A stretch of 64,000 bases of DNA. It comes from Leptolyngbya sp. Cla-17 (GTDB lineage Bacteria; Cyanobacteriota; Cyanobacteriia; Leptolyngbyales; Leptolyngbyaceae). The notes beneath the pieces were generated by a model that was not told the DNA's origin, made no database searches, and worked only from the letters and a program-made list of their open reading frames with translations. Shown one piece after another: positions 18,642 to 26,450 of the stretch; within the stretch, counting starts at the first letter, position 1; each line of letters opens with the position of its first letter. Position numbers and translations under genes: made by a program. The DNA lies in contig NZ_JAEVYN010000005.1 of assembly GCF_016807185.1 (NCBI RefSeq), positions 80,071-144,070 on the forward strand, read 5' to 3'.

Positions 18642-19166
18642 ATGTTTTTCAAAAATTCGCGTTACCGCAAACTGCCAGATGAAGTAACAGTGGATGCCAA
18701 AGGGCGACGGCTGACATCTAAGAGTTCAAGAGCGCTACCCGAAGTAACAGGTATCTTTCAACACACCCTTGCAGATGGCGATCGCCTCGACCACTTAGCC
18801 CATAAATACTACAATCAACCCCGCAAATGGTGGCGCATCTGTGATGCCAATCCAGAATTCATGTCACCCCAGGCTTTATTAGGCAAAACACCATTCATTA
18901 CTCAACAATTTCCCCTCTCTTTTCCTGAGAGTCAAGGACAACCGCCTTGGGCTGTGTTGATGAAGACAATCTCTGACCAGGTTGGTATTGAAGATATTTT
19001 GCTGACAGATGACGAAAATTACCTGATCATCACGTTTAATCAAATTAACATTCAAGCCAGCACCTTGACTGAGATAATCAGCAGGGCCGGTTTTATCGTA
19101 GGGCAACCGCAGACCATTGGACGCACGGGCAAGCAGATCGTCATTCCTCCTGATATTTTTGCATAA
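18642..19166 (+). CDS. LysM-like baseplate protein (Afp7 C-terminal half)
   Basis: 174 residues. A LysM-like motif spans about residues 40-75 (HTLADGDRLDHLAHKYYNQPRKWWRICDANP), the form seen in tail and eCIS hub proteins. The last 70 residues (DEN-YLIITFNQINIQ...VGQPQTIGRTGKQIVIPPDIFA) look like a small beta domain. In phage tails such LysM proteins sit at the tube-baseplate junction rather than binding peptidoglycan. It directly follows the CIS_tube gene and precedes the gpD-like gene by 9 bp. Confidence 0.8.
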   Translation: MFFKNSRYRKLPDEVTVDAKGRRLTSKSSRALPEVTGIFQHTLADGDRLDHLAHKYYNQPRKWWRICDANPEFMSPQALLGKTPFITQQFPLSFPESQGQPPWAVLMKTISDQVGIEDILLTDDENYLIITFNQINIQASTLTEIISRAGFIVGQPQTIGRTGKQIVIPPDIFA

Positions 19167-19175
19167 AGGCAATTT

Positions 19176-20267
19176 ATGGCGTTCGAACATCTTGCAATTA
19201 CCATTGATGACGAAGAGGTCAGCGAGCTCTATGAGAACCTGGTGAGTCTTGACGTAGAGCTTGATGACGAACTCGCAGCAATGTTCCAGTTGCATATTGC
19301 GATCGCCCTCCAGCCCGATGGCTCCTGGCCCTATCTTGATGACGAACGATTTCGAGTTTGGCAGCCTATTACTATTACCGCTGGCTTAGAGAGTGGTGCT
19401 GAAGAACTAATTTCTGGCTATATCACCCATGTCAAACCATCTTTCTCTCGTAACCCTATTCAATACACGCTAGAAGTCTGGGGTATGGACAGCAGCGTTT
19501 TGATGGATCGAGAAGAAAAGTTGAAAGACTGGCCCAACAAAAAAGATAGTGATATCGCATCTGAAATTTTTAACCTGTATGGGTTTACACCAAAAACAGA
19601 AGATACAGCCGTAATTCACAATGAAGCGATTTCCACAACTATTCAACGGGAAACTGACATTCAGTTTTTACGTCGTTTAGCCCTGCGAAATGGTTTTGAA
19701 TGCTACGTTGAGGGTGCAATCGGCTATTTCCGTTCATTGCAAATCGATGCACCTCCTCAACCTGTGCTGGAAGTTCGCTTTGACGATAAAACCACTGTGC
19801 AGAAATTTTCTTTAGAGGTGAATGCGCTGACTCCTGCCAACGTCGCCATGGTTCAAGTTGATCGCGCTACGAAGAAAGTGCTGGATGTAATTACCGAAAC
19901 TAGCCAACAAGCAGCTCTAGGAAAAATGGATGCCATCGGCTTGCTACCAGTTGGTATGAAGCCTGGAGTGGTAGTCGTAGGTGGAGTTGTGGCAACCGGA
20001 CAGCCAGAAATGGCTGCTCTCTGTCAAGGACTTTATGACCAGGGCAGTTGGTTTGTCACTGGAGAAGGAGAGGTTGCCGCAAACGGTTACGGGCATGTGC
20101 TGAGAGCTAGACAAACTGTCACCATTAAAGGGATTGGGGAAACTTACAGCGGTGTCTACTATGTCACCCATGTCACCCATTCGTTTTCTGCTGAGGGATA
20201 CAAACAAATCTTTCGAGTGAAACGGAATGCCATTCTGCCGACCGGATCAGAACAATTTTCTACCTAA
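19176..20267 (+). CDS. Phage late control gene D-like hub protein
   Basis: 363 residues. The order of segments fits the gpD/gp27/VgrG-N hub family: an N-terminal half rich in beta strands (...ITITAGLESGAEELISGYITHVKPSFS...LEVWGMDSSVLMDREEKLKDWPNKKDSDIASEIFNLYGF), the conserved 'ETDIQFLRRLALRNGFECYVEGAIGYFRS' block, and a C-terminal 'SGVYYVTHVTHSFSAEGYKQIFRVKRNA' block. It forms the trimeric base on which the spike sits. In Afp-type loci hub and spike are fused in Afp8; here they are separate genes 33 bp apart. Confidence 0.92.
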   Translation: MAFEHLAITIDDEEVSELYENLVSLDVELDDELAAMFQLHIAIALQPDGSWPYLDDERFRVWQPITITAGLESGAEELISGYITHVKPSFSRNPIQYTLEVWGMDSSVLMDREEKLKDWPNKKDSDIASEIFNLYGFTPKTEDTAVIHNEAISTTIQRETDIQFLRRLALRNGFECYVEGAIGYFRSLQIDAPPQPVLEVRFDDKTTVQKFSLEVNALTPANVAMVQVDRATKKVLDVITETSQQAALGKMDAIGLLPVGMKPGVVVVGGVVATGQPEMAALCQGLYDQGSWFVTGEGEVAANGYGHVLRARQTVTIKGIGETYSGVYYVTHVTHSFSAEGYKQIFRVKRNAILPTGSEQFST

Positions 20268-20300
20268 CTTCTAGACCTAAATTTCGGAGCACGATTGGTT

Positions 20301-21176
20301 ATGAGTTTGGAAAAAGTGGTTGCCAACTTAGTGCAGAAAATAGAGAACCGATTTTATGGGAAATATCGGGGGCTTGTCGTAGAAAATGCTGATCCTGAAA
20401 AATTAGGTCGCTTGAAAGTTAAAGTTCCCAGTGTGCTTGGCAATGAAGTTGTTTCTGGGTGGGCAATGCCTTGTACTCCCTATGGGGGCGATCGCGATCA
20501 AGGTTTCCTGTTTATTCCTGAAGTTGGCGCTGGGGTTTGGGTGGAGTTTGAAGAAGGCGATCTAGAATTTCCGATTTGGGTAGGCACTTTTTGGAGTAAG
20601 CCTGATGGTGAAAGTGAACTCCCAAAAGTAGCTGATGAGATTCAAAATTCACCTACTCAGAAAATCATTAAGACAAAGAAGGGCCATACGATTCAATTGG
20701 AAGATGCAGATGGCAAGGAAAAAATAACTATCAAACACAAAGATAAATCGTTTTTTGCGATCGATGAGAACGGAAGTGTCATCATTGGTAATCAAAAAGG
20801 CTCTACGATTCTTTTGAATTCAAAAGATAAGAACCTAATGTTGGTCGATGAACACGCTAATTCAGTGATCATGTCTGAGGAAAGCATCACAATCGTTACT
20901 AAAGACGGTAAAGTGGCGATCGAGTTAAGCGGTAGTATGGCGCGGATTGCTGCAGAAGAGATTGTCATGCAGGGAAAATCAGTCGTGCTGGGGGCAGCGG
21001 GAGCACCAACAGAACTGGAACCGACCATCAAAGCCAAAACATTTTTTAGTACCATATGGGCGACCCATACCCATCCCACAGCGCTTGGTCCATCCGGTCC
21101 TCCTATCCCTCCGGTTGCACCAATGTTAGCGGCACCAGTAGTACCATTCATCACCAGCAATGTATTAGTCAAGTGA
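20301..21176 (+). CDS. Baseplate spike protein (gpV/gp5-like, OB-fold)
   Basis: 291 residues from the ATG at 20301; a GGAG at 20286-20289 is suitably placed, and the TTG at 20295 is too close to it. Residues 15-110 form the gpV/gp5 OB-fold (KYRGLVVENADPEKLGRLKVKVPSVLG...GWAMPCTPYGG...GFLFIPEVGAGVWVEFEEGDLEFPIWVGTFWS). A repetitive beta region (TIQLEDADGKEKITIKHKDKSFFAIDENGSVIIGNQKG...) follows, consistent with a triple-stranded needle. The end is Pro-rich with HTHPTALGPSGPP. Role: membrane-puncturing tip. A separate PAAR gene is not apparent. Confidence 0.92.
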   Translation: MSLEKVVANLVQKIENRFYGKYRGLVVENADPEKLGRLKVKVPSVLGNEVVSGWAMPCTPYGGDRDQGFLFIPEVGAGVWVEFEEGDLEFPIWVGTFWSKPDGESELPKVADEIQNSPTQKIIKTKKGHTIQLEDADGKEKITIKHKDKSFFAIDENGSVIIGNQKGSTILLNSKDKNLMLVDEHANSVIMSEESITIVTKDGKVAIELSGSMARIAAEEIVMQGKSVVLGAAGAPTELEPTIKAKTFFSTIWATHTHPTALGPSGPPIPPVAPMLAAPVVPFITSNVLVK

Positions 21177-21182
21177 AGAAGG

Positions 21183-21311
21183 ATGAGCAACTGTAAATTT
21201 CCCTCTCTACCAACGCTTACGCCGCCGGATGTTGGAATCTCGTCACCAATCTCTAAATCACCCCTTGCTTTACCCAAATTGCCTGATTTCCCAGCTTGCC
21301 CCCTAGATTAA
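21183..21311 (+). CDS. Candidate 42-residue proline-rich small protein
   Basis: An ATG at 21183 opens a 42-codon frame ending at the TAA 21309-21311, immediately after the spike gene (6 bp). AAGAAGG directly abuts the ATG, which is closer than ideal. The product is Pro/Leu/Ser-rich with two Cys (SNCKFPSLPTLTPPDVG...LPKLPDFPACPLD). Short PxLP-rich proteins next to spike genes occur in phage-tail-type clusters, so it may be a tip or accessory peptide. This is uncertain; it could also be an untranslated gap. Confidence 0.4.
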   Translation: MSNCKFPSLPTLTPPDVGISSPISKSPLALPKLPDFPACPLD

Positions 21312-21327
21312 TGAGGGAACTAATGAA

Positions 21328-21594
21328 ATGAGTTTAGATAAAGAAACTTTAAAGCAAGACATCAAGCAAGCCTTTAAAGATGCAAAAGAAACTCAGGCTC
21401 CCAAAGATCCAGATCCCCAAAAAATTGATGAGATTCAAAACAATATCCTTGAGAAGTTGTCTCTAGATATTGCTGAGGCAATCGATAAGTTTGTGAAAGG
21501 AGGCTCAGTTTCAGATATCACTGTTGAGGTTAAGGATGCGAACAATAACATGATTGGTAAAGGGACTCAAACGGGAACAGGGAAAATTGAGTGA
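21328..21594 (+). CDS. Small charged helical protein of the eCIS operon
   Basis: 88 residues between the spike and gp25 genes. It is Lys/Asp/Glu-rich and mostly helical (LDKETLKQDIKQAFKDAKETQ... then QKIDEIQNNILEKLSLDIAEAIDKFVKGG) with a short beta tail (SDITVEVKDANNNMIGKGTQTGTGKIE). I recognise no domain. The tail resembles short phage baseplate-cluster proteins, but no function can be assigned. It shares strand and spacing with the operon, so it is likely a real gene. Confidence 0.7.
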   Translation: MSLDKETLKQDIKQAFKDAKETQAPKDPDPQKIDEIQNNILEKLSLDIAEAIDKFVKGGSVSDITVEVKDANNNMIGKGTQTGTGKIE

Positions 21595-21650
21595 TTCGAT
21601 ATTACCGATTAGGTCATTCAACCATAGTGTCAATCAATCCTTAAAGGCTC

Positions 21651-22019
21651 ATGGCACAGGGTAAAACAAGTTTTGGGTTTCCATTTTCCGTCAATCTAGC
21701 AGGTCGCATTATTTCTAGCGATGGTGACGAAGCCATTCGTGGCAAAATGATTCAGGTGCTCTTCACAGCACCGGGAGAGCGGGTCAACTTACCGGAATTT
21801 GGCTGTGGTTTATTTAATCTGGTCTTTGAACCAAACGATGTTGTGCTGGCGGATGCGATGGAATTTACCGTGGGGCAGGCGCTGACTCGCTGGCTTCGGG
21901 ATGAAATTATCGTGGATGCGGTGAGTGTCGAAGCAGAACAAGAAACGGCAATGATTGAAATTGTCTATACCAAACGGGTAGACCTGTCGCGCCAGATGGT
22001 GCGGATTCAATTCCGGTAA
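21651..22019 (+). CDS. gp25/gpW-like baseplate wedge protein
   Basis: 122 residues. It has the gp25 lysozyme-like wedge signature: an N-terminal SFGFPFSVNLAGRIISSDGDEAIRGKMIQVLFTAPGERVNLPEFGCGLFNLVFEPND, then a helix and strands ending in QMVRIQFR. The EFG-G-L--LVFEPND element is the most conserved part and contacts the sheath through a 'core bundle'. Single domain of normal length. It sits 56 bp after the small helical gene and 20 bp before the gpJ-like gene, the usual order. Confidence 0.93.
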   Translation: MAQGKTSFGFPFSVNLAGRIISSDGDEAIRGKMIQVLFTAPGERVNLPEFGCGLFNLVFEPNDVVLADAMEFTVGQALTRWLRDEIIVDAVSVEAEQETAMIEIVYTKRVDLSRQMVRIQFR

Positions 22020-22039
22020 CAGTGATTCAGAGGTGACAC

Positions 22040-23605
22040 ATGGCGGAAATCCAAAAAGTAGATGGGCAATCAGTCATCGATTACGTGGCTCGCGACTACG
22101 ATAGTCTGCTCCAGTCCATGCGCGATCAGATTTCCACCAAGCTGCCGGAGTGGACCGACTATACCTCAGAAGCTGACATGGGCAATGTGCTCTTGCAGCT
22201 TTTTGCCCATATGGGCGATACCCTTAGCTACTACCAGGATCGCATTGCCAATGAGAGCTTTCTCAGCACTGCCCAAACGCGCCGCAGCATTATTCAACAT
22301 CTGCGCCTCATCGGTTATCGCCTCTCAACCGCTTCTCCAGCAGCAGCCAAACTCGTCCTGACCGTTCCCACCTCGGTCAGTGATGTATTGACAATCTCTA
22401 AAGGGGATGCCTTCGCGACTAAGAGCCAGAAGAACAAAAAGAGTGTGCGCTTTGAATATACGAGTGAAACACCGTTAATCATCAATTGCGCTACACTCCC
22501 TCTCGATCTAAAGGATAGAACCAAGAAAATCTACGCAGACGGTATCCCTGTTGAAGAAGGACGGTTAGTGAAGGATGAAATTCTGGGAGTTTCCGATGGT
22601 AAGCCGAATCAACGCTTCACCCTGAGTCATGCGGGTGTAATTTTACGTTCCCTTAACACCACACGGCAGGTCAATCAAGATCTGCTGCTGCTGACAGAGC
22701 AGGGCGGGATCATTGAACCCTGGACATTGCGCGAAAGTTTAGCCTTTAGTCGAGAGCAGCAGCGCGATTTTATTTTAGCGATCGATGACCAGGATCGGGC
22801 AACCGTGATTTTTGGGGATGGGGCGTTCGGATTTATTCCACCCAGTGGACGCCAGATCAAAGTAACCTATCGGGTTGGTGGTGGAGCGTTCGGTAATGTG
22901 CCTGCTAACACGATCGAGACACTTGCCAGTGCGCCTCAACTAGCACTGGTCGGGGCCAAAGTCACCAATCCTGCTCTTGCTAGTGGCGGTGCCGATCGAG
23001 AGAGCATTGAACGCGCTGTCATGAACGCGCCCAAAGTGTTTCGTTCCCTCAAACGGGCTGTCACGGCGGATGACTACAAATCACTGGCGCTTGACTTCAA
23101 TGGTGTGAGTAAAGTGCGGGCAGAGTCAACGAACTGGAATACTGTAACACTCTATATCGCCCCTGAAGGCGGCGGACGAGTCAGCGATGTGCTAGAAGCG
23201 AACCTATTAGCCTACTTTGAGGATAAACGTCCGCTCACAACCCTCATTGAAATCGCCGATGTCGATTACGTCAAAATTTATATCACAGCCGAAGTTGGAG
23301 TTGAAAGCTACTATTCCCGTAATGAGATTAAGGAGCAGTTAGAAGGCGCTGTTGCTAAGTTACTGGCACTGGAGAATGTTGATTTCAAGCAGACCCTCTA
23401 CCTCAGTAAATTCTATGAAGCGATGGAGGCGATCGCAGGGGTTGCCTACGTCAACATCACAGAGTTCAGACGACAGGGCGCAGCACCTAGTTCGATCGAG
23501 AACAGCGGCAAGATTGAGTTGGGGAGTAATGAGATACCGATTGTCTCAGATGATCCCGCTTATCTCAAGGGCATCAAATTTTCAACCTCAGAAGAGGGAG
23601 GGTAA
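22040..23605 (+). CDS. Baseplate wedge protein J-like (Afp11-like)
   Basis: 521 residues. The N-terminal region (IDYVARDYDSLLQSMRDQISTKLPEWTD...ADMGNVLLQLFAHMGDTLSYYQDRIANESFLSTAQTRRSIIQHLRLIGYRLS) and the central ...IFGDGAFGFIPPSGRQIKVTYRVGGGAFGNVPANTI... block are diagnostic for Baseplate_J/gp6-like wedge proteins in eCIS. The C-terminal half (about 320-480) has the repeated alpha/beta arms that dimerise to frame the baseplate. It ends 2 bp before the next gene, so the two are tightly coupled. Confidence 0.94.
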   Translation: MAEIQKVDGQSVIDYVARDYDSLLQSMRDQISTKLPEWTDYTSEADMGNVLLQLFAHMGDTLSYYQDRIANESFLSTAQTRRSIIQHLRLIGYRLSTASPAAAKLVLTVPTSVSDVLTISKGDAFATKSQKNKKSVRFEYTSETPLIINCATLPLDLKDRTKKIYADGIPVEEGRLVKDEILGVSDGKPNQRFTLSHAGVILRSLNTTRQVNQDLLLLTEQGGIIEPWTLRESLAFSREQQRDFILAIDDQDRATVIFGDGAFGFIPPSGRQIKVTYRVGGGAFGNVPANTIETLASAPQLALVGAKVTNPALASGGADRESIERAVMNAPKVFRSLKRAVTADDYKSLALDFNGVSKVRAESTNWNTVTLYIAPEGGGRVSDVLEANLLAYFEDKRPLTTLIEIADVDYVKIYITAEVGVESYYSRNEIKEQLEGAVAKLLALENVDFKQTLYLSKFYEAMEAIAGVAYVNITEFRRQGAAPSSIENSGKIELGSNEIPIVSDDPAYLKGIKFSTSEEGG

Positions 23606-23607
23606 TC

Positions 23608-25866
23608 ATGCGCTTGCTGCAAATTACTGCCACTCCCCATCCTGTTGGTAACCAGATCAGCTTGCACTGGCAGAATCCGTCACCCAATCAGTACCCAGGT
23701 GTGCGGGTAGTCCGGCGGGAAGAGACCCACCCAATATCCCCCAACGATGGCAAACTAGTCAAAGAGGGGGAGGGTTTGACAACGGCTGAGGATGAGGATC
23801 TCAAGGGCGAAACCGTTTACTACTACACCCTGTTTCCTTACCGCAGCCCGCAGCAGTACCACTTCGATCCGCACAACCGTATATCTGCGATGGCAACTGC
23901 GCCATACAATACAGCGGGGCAGTTGTACGATCTCCTCCCGGCTATCTATCATCGCTACGATGCAGAGTCTGGTCAATTGCGCGACTTTCTTGAACTGCCA
24001 GGAGAGCAGCTTGACCAGCTCTACAGTTTTGCCACTGCCCTGCTCAACGCCTACAATCTCGATCGTGTCGATGGGCGCTTGCTGCCCCTGTTAGCGGAGT
24101 GGATTGGTTGGCAAACCGATTACCGCATAGAAATTGCCAAGCAACGCAATGAAATTCGATACGCCCCTTATCTATATCAAACAATAGGGCTGATTCCAAC
24201 CCTGGAAGCAACCGTCAAGCGGTTCATCGGTTGGGAGAGTCGCACCAAAGAGTTTGTTCATAACGTCTTTCGCTCTAACTGCCCAGAGCGGCTAAACCTC
24301 TGGCTACGCCAACGCAATAGCAGCGGCGAGTGGTCTCAGTCAACCAAACCTCTATCCCTCAATTTTGCCTATGAAGGTCGTCCATCCGCTATTCGAGATC
24401 AGAGTGGAAAGCTCTGGTTGTTCTATCACACCTTCAAGCAAAACCGCTGTGAGATCTGGTACAAGATTTATACGCCCAACGCGCCAGACGAAAAGAAATG
24501 GACACCCAGTCAACCCTTAAACAGCAATCAGGTATTTGAAAAATATCCAACCGCCGCGCTTCAGCGAGACCCAGTGCTTCAAAGTGAAAGATTGTGGGTG
24601 TTCTGGAGTGCCTATGTAAAGGCTGAGAACCGTTGGCAAATTCAATATCAAACTCGCATCAATGACCGTTGGTCTACGGTTGAGCTTTTTAGAAACGATG
24701 GGAGCGATCGCCGCCAACCCTGCGCAGTTACGGATACCAGCAATGGTCTTTGGTTATTCTGGATTGAATCCATTGATGGACGGCAACAACTCAAATACAA
24801 CCGACACAATGGCACCAATTGGGAGCTTCCAACCGCCGCTACCTTCCCTTTGGCAAGTGGACAAGATCCATGGGCCGTGAACGATGTATTTGTAGTCATC
24901 CATCCCACCGCCGCCACGCAGCCCCTCTGGATTTTCTGGGCACGCCAAGAGCCATCTGGCATTGTTCCCCAAACCCGCTGGCAGATTACCTATCGAGTCA
25001 AACAGGGACTTGATCCAACGGTGACCAGTGACTGGAGTGAGGTGCGTACCCTCCCCTGGGCTGCACTGGGCAATGACGATCGGGACCCATCTGCACTGGT
25101 GCGTGAAGACGGCACAATTGAGTTGTTTTGGAGTTCTACCCGGGGTGGAAGCTGGTCGATTTGGCACACATTGCTGGATGCAACCACCCATACTTGGGGT
25201 ACAGCTGAACCCATCACCACAGGTGCCTATTCTCAACATGCACCCCTTTGTATCGCTAATCCAGAGGGTACTCTATTGATCTACCGCTCTAACCAGAGTT
25301 TGACCTACACCAGTCAGGTCTATGGTGCCACCGACACCACGGATTTCCGATACGTCGGGTGTACTACCGTTGATACTCGTAATCTAACTAAGCTGAATTT
25401 ACGGGAACAGTTCGATGATTTCCAGACCTACACCGCTGTTGTAAACTCGCAGGGTAGACCCACAAGCTCAGCTGACTGGTTTGCCTGGTTTGCCCGTCGC
25501 GATACCGTCGGACTCTACTTAACGCCGGACACCGAAGATCCCGATCTGCTACAACGCGATCAGGAGCTCCTAAAAAATGTCCTGCCACAATTCCTACCCA
25601 TTCAGACGCGAGTTGAATTCTTCCTGCAACCGGCTGAAGCTGAAGAGATTTACGACACAATACAAAACGTCACAGAATTGGCAGAGGATATTGGTGTTTT
25701 AAACGAGGCAGAAATCTATAGTGATGGGGTTGATGTAGGTAGCGATCGCATCCCTGAATGGCAGTTATTTGTGACCAACACGCTTAACCATCTGACTACA
25801 AATTTTTCAGCCTCTCCCATCGAAGTCCGCTTCAGAACTTGGCACTCTGCCCTTACCTATGAATAA
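23608..25866 (+). CDS. gpI-like baseplate/tail protein with an embedded probable six-bladed beta-propeller (Afp12-like)
   Basis: 752 residues, GAGGGAGGG before the ATG. Residues about 1-95 form a beta-rich fibronectin-like start. Residues about 105-235 match phage tail protein I (YDLLPAIYHRYDAESGQLRDFLELPGEQLDQLYSFATALLNAYNLDRVDGRLLPLLAEWIGW). Between about 255 and 600 come six repeats on the pattern P-A...-LW-FW...-W-I-Y (LWLFYHT, LWVFWSA, LWLFWIE, LWIFWAR, IELFWSS, LLIYRSN), as in a sialidase-like propeller. The tail-I thread resumes after about 640 (LLKNVLPQFLPIQTRVEFFL). The propeller could bind glycans or a surface; that is inferred. Confidence 0.88.
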   Translation: MRLLQITATPHPVGNQISLHWQNPSPNQYPGVRVVRREETHPISPNDGKLVKEGEGLTTAEDEDLKGETVYYYTLFPYRSPQQYHFDPHNRISAMATAPYNTAGQLYDLLPAIYHRYDAESGQLRDFLELPGEQLDQLYSFATALLNAYNLDRVDGRLLPLLAEWIGWQTDYRIEIAKQRNEIRYAPYLYQTIGLIPTLEATVKRFIGWESRTKEFVHNVFRSNCPERLNLWLRQRNSSGEWSQSTKPLSLNFAYEGRPSAIRDQSGKLWLFYHTFKQNRCEIWYKIYTPNAPDEKKWTPSQPLNSNQVFEKYPTAALQRDPVLQSERLWVFWSAYVKAENRWQIQYQTRINDRWSTVELFRNDGSDRRQPCAVTDTSNGLWLFWIESIDGRQQLKYNRHNGTNWELPTAATFPLASGQDPWAVNDVFVVIHPTAATQPLWIFWARQEPSGIVPQTRWQITYRVKQGLDPTVTSDWSEVRTLPWAALGNDDRDPSALVREDGTIELFWSSTRGGSWSIWHTLLDATTHTWGTAEPITTGAYSQHAPLCIANPEGTLLIYRSNQSLTYTSQVYGATDTTDFRYVGCTTVDTRNLTKLNLREQFDDFQTYTAVVNSQGRPTSSADWFAWFARRDTVGLYLTPDTEDPDLLQRDQELLKNVLPQFLPIQTRVEFFLQPAEAEEIYDTIQNVTELAEDIGVLNEAEIYSDGVDVGSDRIPEWQLFVTNTLNHLTTNFSASPIEVRFRTWHSALTYE

Positions 25867-25896
25867 ATCCTTACCATCTCCTAGTGGAGGCACTCC

Positions 25897-26433
25897 ATGA
25901 TTGAGGAACCACTATTCAAATATTCTTGCCCCCAGGGAGAGTTTCAGGACACCCTAATCGATATTGACGGTCATGTCATTTGGCAAACTCCCTGGCAGCC
26001 CAATTTAATTGTCGATGGTTTGCGTAGAGTGTTAGCTGCGCTGATAAAGGGAGAGGGACAGGCATTAACATTTTGGGCAGTTGGAACAGGACAGGATTCT
26101 TGGGATAGCCTACCCCCAGTGCTACCTGGTGATGACGAACGTCGCCAACTCACACGACTATATCGTGAAACGAAACGCAAACCCATACCTGCCAACCAAA
26201 TGATTTTTGTCGGCGGTACCTCTTTAAGTCCATCCAATCAATTACAAATTAGAGTCGATTTCCTCGCAGAAGATATTCCTACGATTGGCGATCGCCAATT
26301 GCGAGAGTTTGGGCTGATTTCAGGCGGAACCGCTGCTTCAAATACTGGAGTTCTGATCAACCATCGGATTCATCCCCGCATTGATCTCCAGGAGGGCTTT
26401 ACCCTCCAGCGCACCTTGCGCTTAACCTTTTAG
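25897..26433 (+). CDS. eCIS-associated protein of unknown function
   Basis: 178 residues; GTGGAGG precedes the ATG. Beta-rich, with no cysteine motif beyond one Cys, no membrane span and no signal peptide. The middle 'LTFWAVGTGQDSWDSLPP...RRQLTRLYRETKRKPI' and the end 'RQLREFGLISGGTAASNTGVLINHRIHPRIDLQEGFTLQRTLRLTF' resemble short tail-fibre or collar-like proteins seen beside phage baseplate genes, with strands returning to hydrophobic ends. It lies between the gpI-like and DUF6519 genes in the same operon. Structural accessory or receptor-binding adaptor is the inference. Confidence 0.75.
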   Translation: MIEEPLFKYSCPQGEFQDTLIDIDGHVIWQTPWQPNLIVDGLRRVLAALIKGEGQALTFWAVGTGQDSWDSLPPVLPGDDERRQLTRLYRETKRKPIPANQMIFVGGTSLSPSNQLQIRVDFLAEDIPTIGDRQLREFGLISGGTAASNTGVLINHRIHPRIDLQEGFTLQRTLRLTF

Positions 26434-26450
26434 AGTAGGAGTTAGCAGCA

